Shown here: piece after piece, positions 61,238-64,000 of the stretch
Layout: every line of letters begins with the position of its first letter
Numbering within the stretch: the first letter of the stretch is position 1
Source: Buchnera aphidicola (Aphis nerii)
Lineage (GTDB): Bacteria > Pseudomonadota > Gammaproteobacteria > Enterobacterales > Enterobacteriaceae
Reading direction: 5' to 3'
Assembly: GCF_005083105.1 (NCBI RefSeq)
Contig: NZ_CP034885.1
Coordinates: 226,449-290,448, forward strand
Length of the DNA: 64,000 bases
The notes under the pieces: model-generated
Database searches by the model: none
The model's input: only the letters and a program-made list of their open reading frames with translations
Told to the model about the DNA's origin: nothing
Program-made: the position numbers and the translations under genes

Positions 61238-62020
61238 ATGAGTTTTTTGAAAGGTAAAAAAATTTTAATAACTGGTATATCTAATGATAGATCAATTGCT
61301 TTAGGTATAGCAAAAGCTTTATATAAACAAAAAGCAAAATTAACTTTTGCATGTCAAAACAAAAAAATAATTAATAAAATCAAATATTTAATTGATCCAA
61401 TAAATTCAAATAATGTTTTTTTTTGCGATGTATCCAGTGATGAAAATATTAAAGAATTATTCTTTAATTTACAAAAAACATGGAATAAATTTGATGGATT
61501 TATTCATTCTATTGCTTATTGTCAAAAAGATCAAATGAACAAAGATTTCATTGAAAATAGTTCTAAAAAATCTTTTAATTTAGCTCACGAAATTACTTCA
61601 TATAGCTTTTTAAGCATGGCAAGAGAATCAAAACATATGTTAAATAAATTTTCTTCTTTAATTACATTATCTTATTTAGGTGCACAAAGAGTTTTATCTA
61701 ATTACAACATTATGGGACTTGCCAAAGCTTCATTAGAATCTAACATTCGATATATGGCTTATTCATTAGGTAAAACAAACATTCGAGTGAATGGAATTTC
61801 ATCTGGCCCTATAAAAACTATATCTTCTTATCAAATTAAAAATTTTTGTAAAATACAAAAATATCAAAAATCTGTCTCATTAATTAAAAAATATATTACT
61901 AGCAAACAAATAGGAAATGTTGCAGCTTTTTTATGTTCTAATTTATCAATTGGAATAACTGGATCAATTATTTATGTTGATAATGGTTTTCACGTGAATA
62001 TACCTAATTTAATAAATTAA
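61238..62020 (+). CDS. fabI: Enoyl-[acyl-carrier-protein] reductase (NADH) FabI
   Basis: Last step of each elongation cycle in type II fatty-acid synthesis. The 260 residues match E. coli (262). Catalytic Y146, Y156 and K163 (SNYNIMGLAKAS) have the E. coli numbers. Residue 93, Gly in E. coli and a site of triclosan and diazaborine resistance changes, is Ala here. The region after SSGPIKTISSYQIKNF is shortened and lysine-rich. rnb follows, as in E. coli. Confidence 0.97.
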   Translation: MSFLKGKKILITGISNDRSIALGIAKALYKQKAKLTFACQNKKIINKIKYLIDPINSNNVFFCDVSSDENIKELFFNLQKTWNKFDGFIHSIAYCQKDQMNKDFIENSSKKSFNLAHEITSYSFLSMARESKHMLNKFSSLITLSYLGAQRVLSNYNIMGLAKASLESNIRYMAYSLGKTNIRVNGISSGPIKTISSYQIKNFCKIQKYQKSVSLIKKYITSKQIGNVAAFLCSNLSIGITGSIIYVDNGFHVNIPNLIN

Positions 62021-62135
62021 AATTCGAATTTAAAAATTTTTTAATAAAATTTATCTATGATAATTTATAAATAAGTTATATATTAAAATTTCTTAAATAA
62101 TAAAATTATTTGTTAAATATTTAGGTCTTATAATT

Positions 62136-64000
62136 ATGTTCCAAAACAATCCATTACTTGAACAATTAAAAAAAAATTTACATCAGAAAACACCAAGGGT
62201 TGAAGGAATAGTAAAAAGCACTGAGAGAGGATTTGGTTTTTTAGAAATTGACACACAAAAAAGTTATTTTATTCCTCCTAAAAATATGAAAAAAGTTATG
62301 CATGGAGATAAAATATCAGCTGTATTAAAAATTGAAAAAGATCGCGAAATAGCTGATCCTGAAAAATTAATTGAACCTTTTTTAAAAAGATTTGTTGGAA
62401 AAATTGAAAAAAAAGATAATAAATTATTTATTTTACCAGATTATCCTTTATTAAAAGATCTAATAATAATATGTTATCCTAAAAAAAAATATAATGATTC
62501 ATTTCAAACTGGAGATTGGGCTGTAGCTAATTTAGTACAACATAAACTCAATGGTTATACTATATTTTGTGCTGAATTAATTGAAAAAATAGTAAAAAAA
62601 AATGATCCATTAACACCATGGTGGGTAACATTATCACGTCATAATCTTGAAAAAAAAGAACCTTTAATTGAAAAACAAGATTTTTTATTAAAAGATCATT
62701 TTAAAAGAAGAGATTTAACCAATCTTGATTTTATTACGATAGACAATGTAAATACAAAAGATATTGATGATGCTTTATTTATTAAAGAATCTGATGATGG
62801 AGATTTTTGTTTAATTGTAGCTATTGCAGATCCAACATCATATATAGCTAGTGGAAGCGAGCTAGATATAATTGCTTCTCAAAGAGGTTTTACTAATTAT
62901 TTACCAGGTTTTAACATTCCTATGTTACCTAGAGAATTATCAGAAAATGTATGTTCATTAATCCCTAATAAACGTCGTCCAGTTTTAGCCTGTTCTATAA
63001 AAATCAAAAAAAATGGAGATATTTCTAACATAGTTGATTTTTTTTTAGCATGGATTATATCAAAAGAAAAGTTATCATATGATGATGTATCAAATTGGAT
63101 TGAACAAAAAGGATCATGGAAGCCATCAACTAAATCTATTGAAAAACAAATTTTACTTTTATATCAATTGTGTTTGTCACGTATGAAATGGAGAAAATTA
63201 AATGCAGTATTATTTAAAGATAGCTTGGAATATAGATTTCAATTTTCTGAAAATGGAACAGTAAAAAATGTAGTAGTTGAAAAAAGACGTATTGCTCATA
63301 AAATAATTGAAGAATCAATGATAATAGCAAATATTGTAGCTGCAAATTTTTTATCAAAGCATCTAGGATTTGGAATATACAATATACATTCTGGTTTTGA
63401 TGTTGGTAACGCTGAACACGCAGTATCTTTCTTAAAAAGTTATAATTTAAAATTTAATGCAAAAGAAATAACTACTTTAAAAGGATTTTGTAATCTTAGA
63501 CGTGTTTTAAATGTTTTATCAAATAATTATATTAATAGTCGTATTCGTCGATATCAATCTTTTGGAGATTTTAGTATTACACCTAGTCCACACTTTGCAT
63601 TAGGATTTTCAGAATATGCTACTTGGACTTCACCAATTCGAAAATATAGTGATATGATTAATCATCGTTTATTAAAATCAATAATTAAAAATGAAAACAT
63701 TATTAAACCTAATGAAGAAATAAAATTTAAAATTAGCGAACAAAGGCGTCGAAATAGAATAGCTGAAAGAGATATTTCAGATTGGCTTTATACATTGCTT
63801 TTGCAAAAAAAAGAATATCAAAACAAAACGTTTTCTGCTGAAATTACTGACATTTCTAGAAGCGGAGTTAGAGCTAAAATTATAGAAAATGGTGCAAATG
63901 TTTTTATTCCTGCATTGTTTATACATCCTGTTAGAGAAGAACTAATTTTAAATCAAGAAACAGGAAAAGCATTTATTAATGGTAACTTACATTATAAAGT
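62136..64000 (+). CDS. rnb: Exoribonuclease II, cut by the window edge
   Basis: Processive 3'-5' exoribonuclease acting on mRNA. The frame starts with MFQNNPLLEQLKKNL, matching E. coli, and stays open to the right edge (621 codons; E. coli 644), so only about 20 residues are missing. N-terminal cold-shock-like domains are followed by the RNB catalytic segment VNTKDIDDALFI, then ADPTSYIA and the TSPIRKYSDMINHRLL motif, and the start of the S1 domain. A TTAGG ribosome site lies upstream of the ATG. Confidence 0.97.
   Translation, partial: MFQNNPLLEQLKKNLHQKTPRVEGIVKSTERGFGFLEIDTQKSYFIPPKNMKKVMHGDKISAVLKIEKDREIADPEKLIEPFLKRFVGKIEKKDNKLFILPDYPLLKDLIIICYPKKKYNDSFQTGDWAVANLVQHKLNGYTIFCAELIEKIVKKNDPLTPWWVTLSRHNLEKKEPLIEKQDFLLKDHFKRRDLTNLDFITIDNVNTKDIDDALFIKESDDGDFCLIVAIADPTSYIASGSELDIIASQRGFTNYLPGFNIPMLPRELSENVCSLIPNKRRPVLACSIKIKKNGDISNIVDFFLAWIISKEKLSYDDVSNWIEQKGSWKPSTKSIEKQILLLYQLCLSRMKWRKLNAVLFKDSLEYRFQFSENGTVKNVVVEKRRIAHKIIEESMIIANIVAANFLSKHLGFGIYNIHSGFDVGNAEHAVSFLKSYNLKFNAKEITTLKGFCNLRRVLNVLSNNYINSRIRRYQSFGDFSITPSPHFALGFSEYATWTSPIRKYSDMINHRLLKSIIKNENIIKPNEEIKFKISEQRRRNRIAERDISDWLYTLLLQKKEYQNKTFSAEITDISRSGVRAKIIENGANVFIPALFIHPVREELILNQETGKAFINGNLHYK

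Overview
The window looks like part of the chromosome of Buchnera aphidicola, the obligate aphid endosymbiont. The sequence is extremely A+T-rich, every protein is a close match to an Enterobacterales (E. coli-type) protein, and gene order is E. coli order with many genes deleted. The 16S rRNA gene stands apart from 23S/5S. Amino-acid pathways useful to a host (ilvI, ilvH, dapD) are kept, while regulators (cra, mraZ), lipid A genes and most accessory genes are missing at the expected places. No phage, insertion sequence, CRISPR array, toxin-antitoxin or other mobile element is visible. The identification rests on recall of the protein families; no database search was run.

Layout. 1-3.1 kb: spermidine synthesis (speD, speE), the nucleosidase that clears its by-product (mtn), and the Fe-S carrier erpA. 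3.2-19 kb, minus strand: a compact division and cell-wall (dcw) cluster, rsmH-ftsL-ftsI-murE-murF-mraY-murD-ftsW-murG-murC-ddlB-ftsA-ftsZ, lacking mraZ and ftsQ. 19-22.5 kb: ilvIH, with its own terminator, and apbE. 22.7-26 kb: degP, dapD, map. 26.2-38 kb, plus strand: rpsB-tsf-pyrH-frr-dxr-uppS-bamA-fabZ-dnaE, the E. coli order minus cdsA, rseP, skp, lpxD, lpxA, lpxB and rnhB. 38-45 kb: proS, the flagellar export genes flhB and flhA, argS. 45.2-47.24 kb: rRNA promoter, boxA, 16S rRNA, tRNA-Ile and tRNA-Ala, with no 23S after them. 47.2-53 kb: gloB, a broken rnhA, dnaQ, tRNA-Asp, gmhA, gpt, grpE, rnfH, smpB, tadA, acpS. 53-57.6 kb: era, rnc, lepB, lepA. 57.9-64 kb: mnmA, purB, emtA, fabI and the start of rnb, which runs off the right edge.

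Two things stand out. First, five genes (murC, ftsW, murF, lepB, emtA) are each interrupted once, always at a run of 9-11 adenines in the coding strand, and each is restored by the same change, one extra A. The ftsW and lepB cases are hidden, because the open part of each gene looks like a shorter gene with an odd start. Several other equally long A runs in the window (A10 to A15) are in frame. This fits decay at homopolymers with possible rescue by transcriptional slippage, but homopolymer undercalling must be excluded.

Second, rnhA carries a 203-bp insertion made entirely from its own sequence. A 139-bp direct duplication flanks a 64-66-bp inverted copy, and the three segments tile without gaps: a template-switching signature. 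Recombination between the direct copies would restore an intact 162-residue RNase HI. Smaller points are gloB reading into the antisense of tRNA-Ala, a 23-bp perfect rRNA processing stem with its enzyme gene rnc in the same window, several strong intergenic hairpins, and a divisome that has lost ftsQ and half of the periplasmic part of FtsL.
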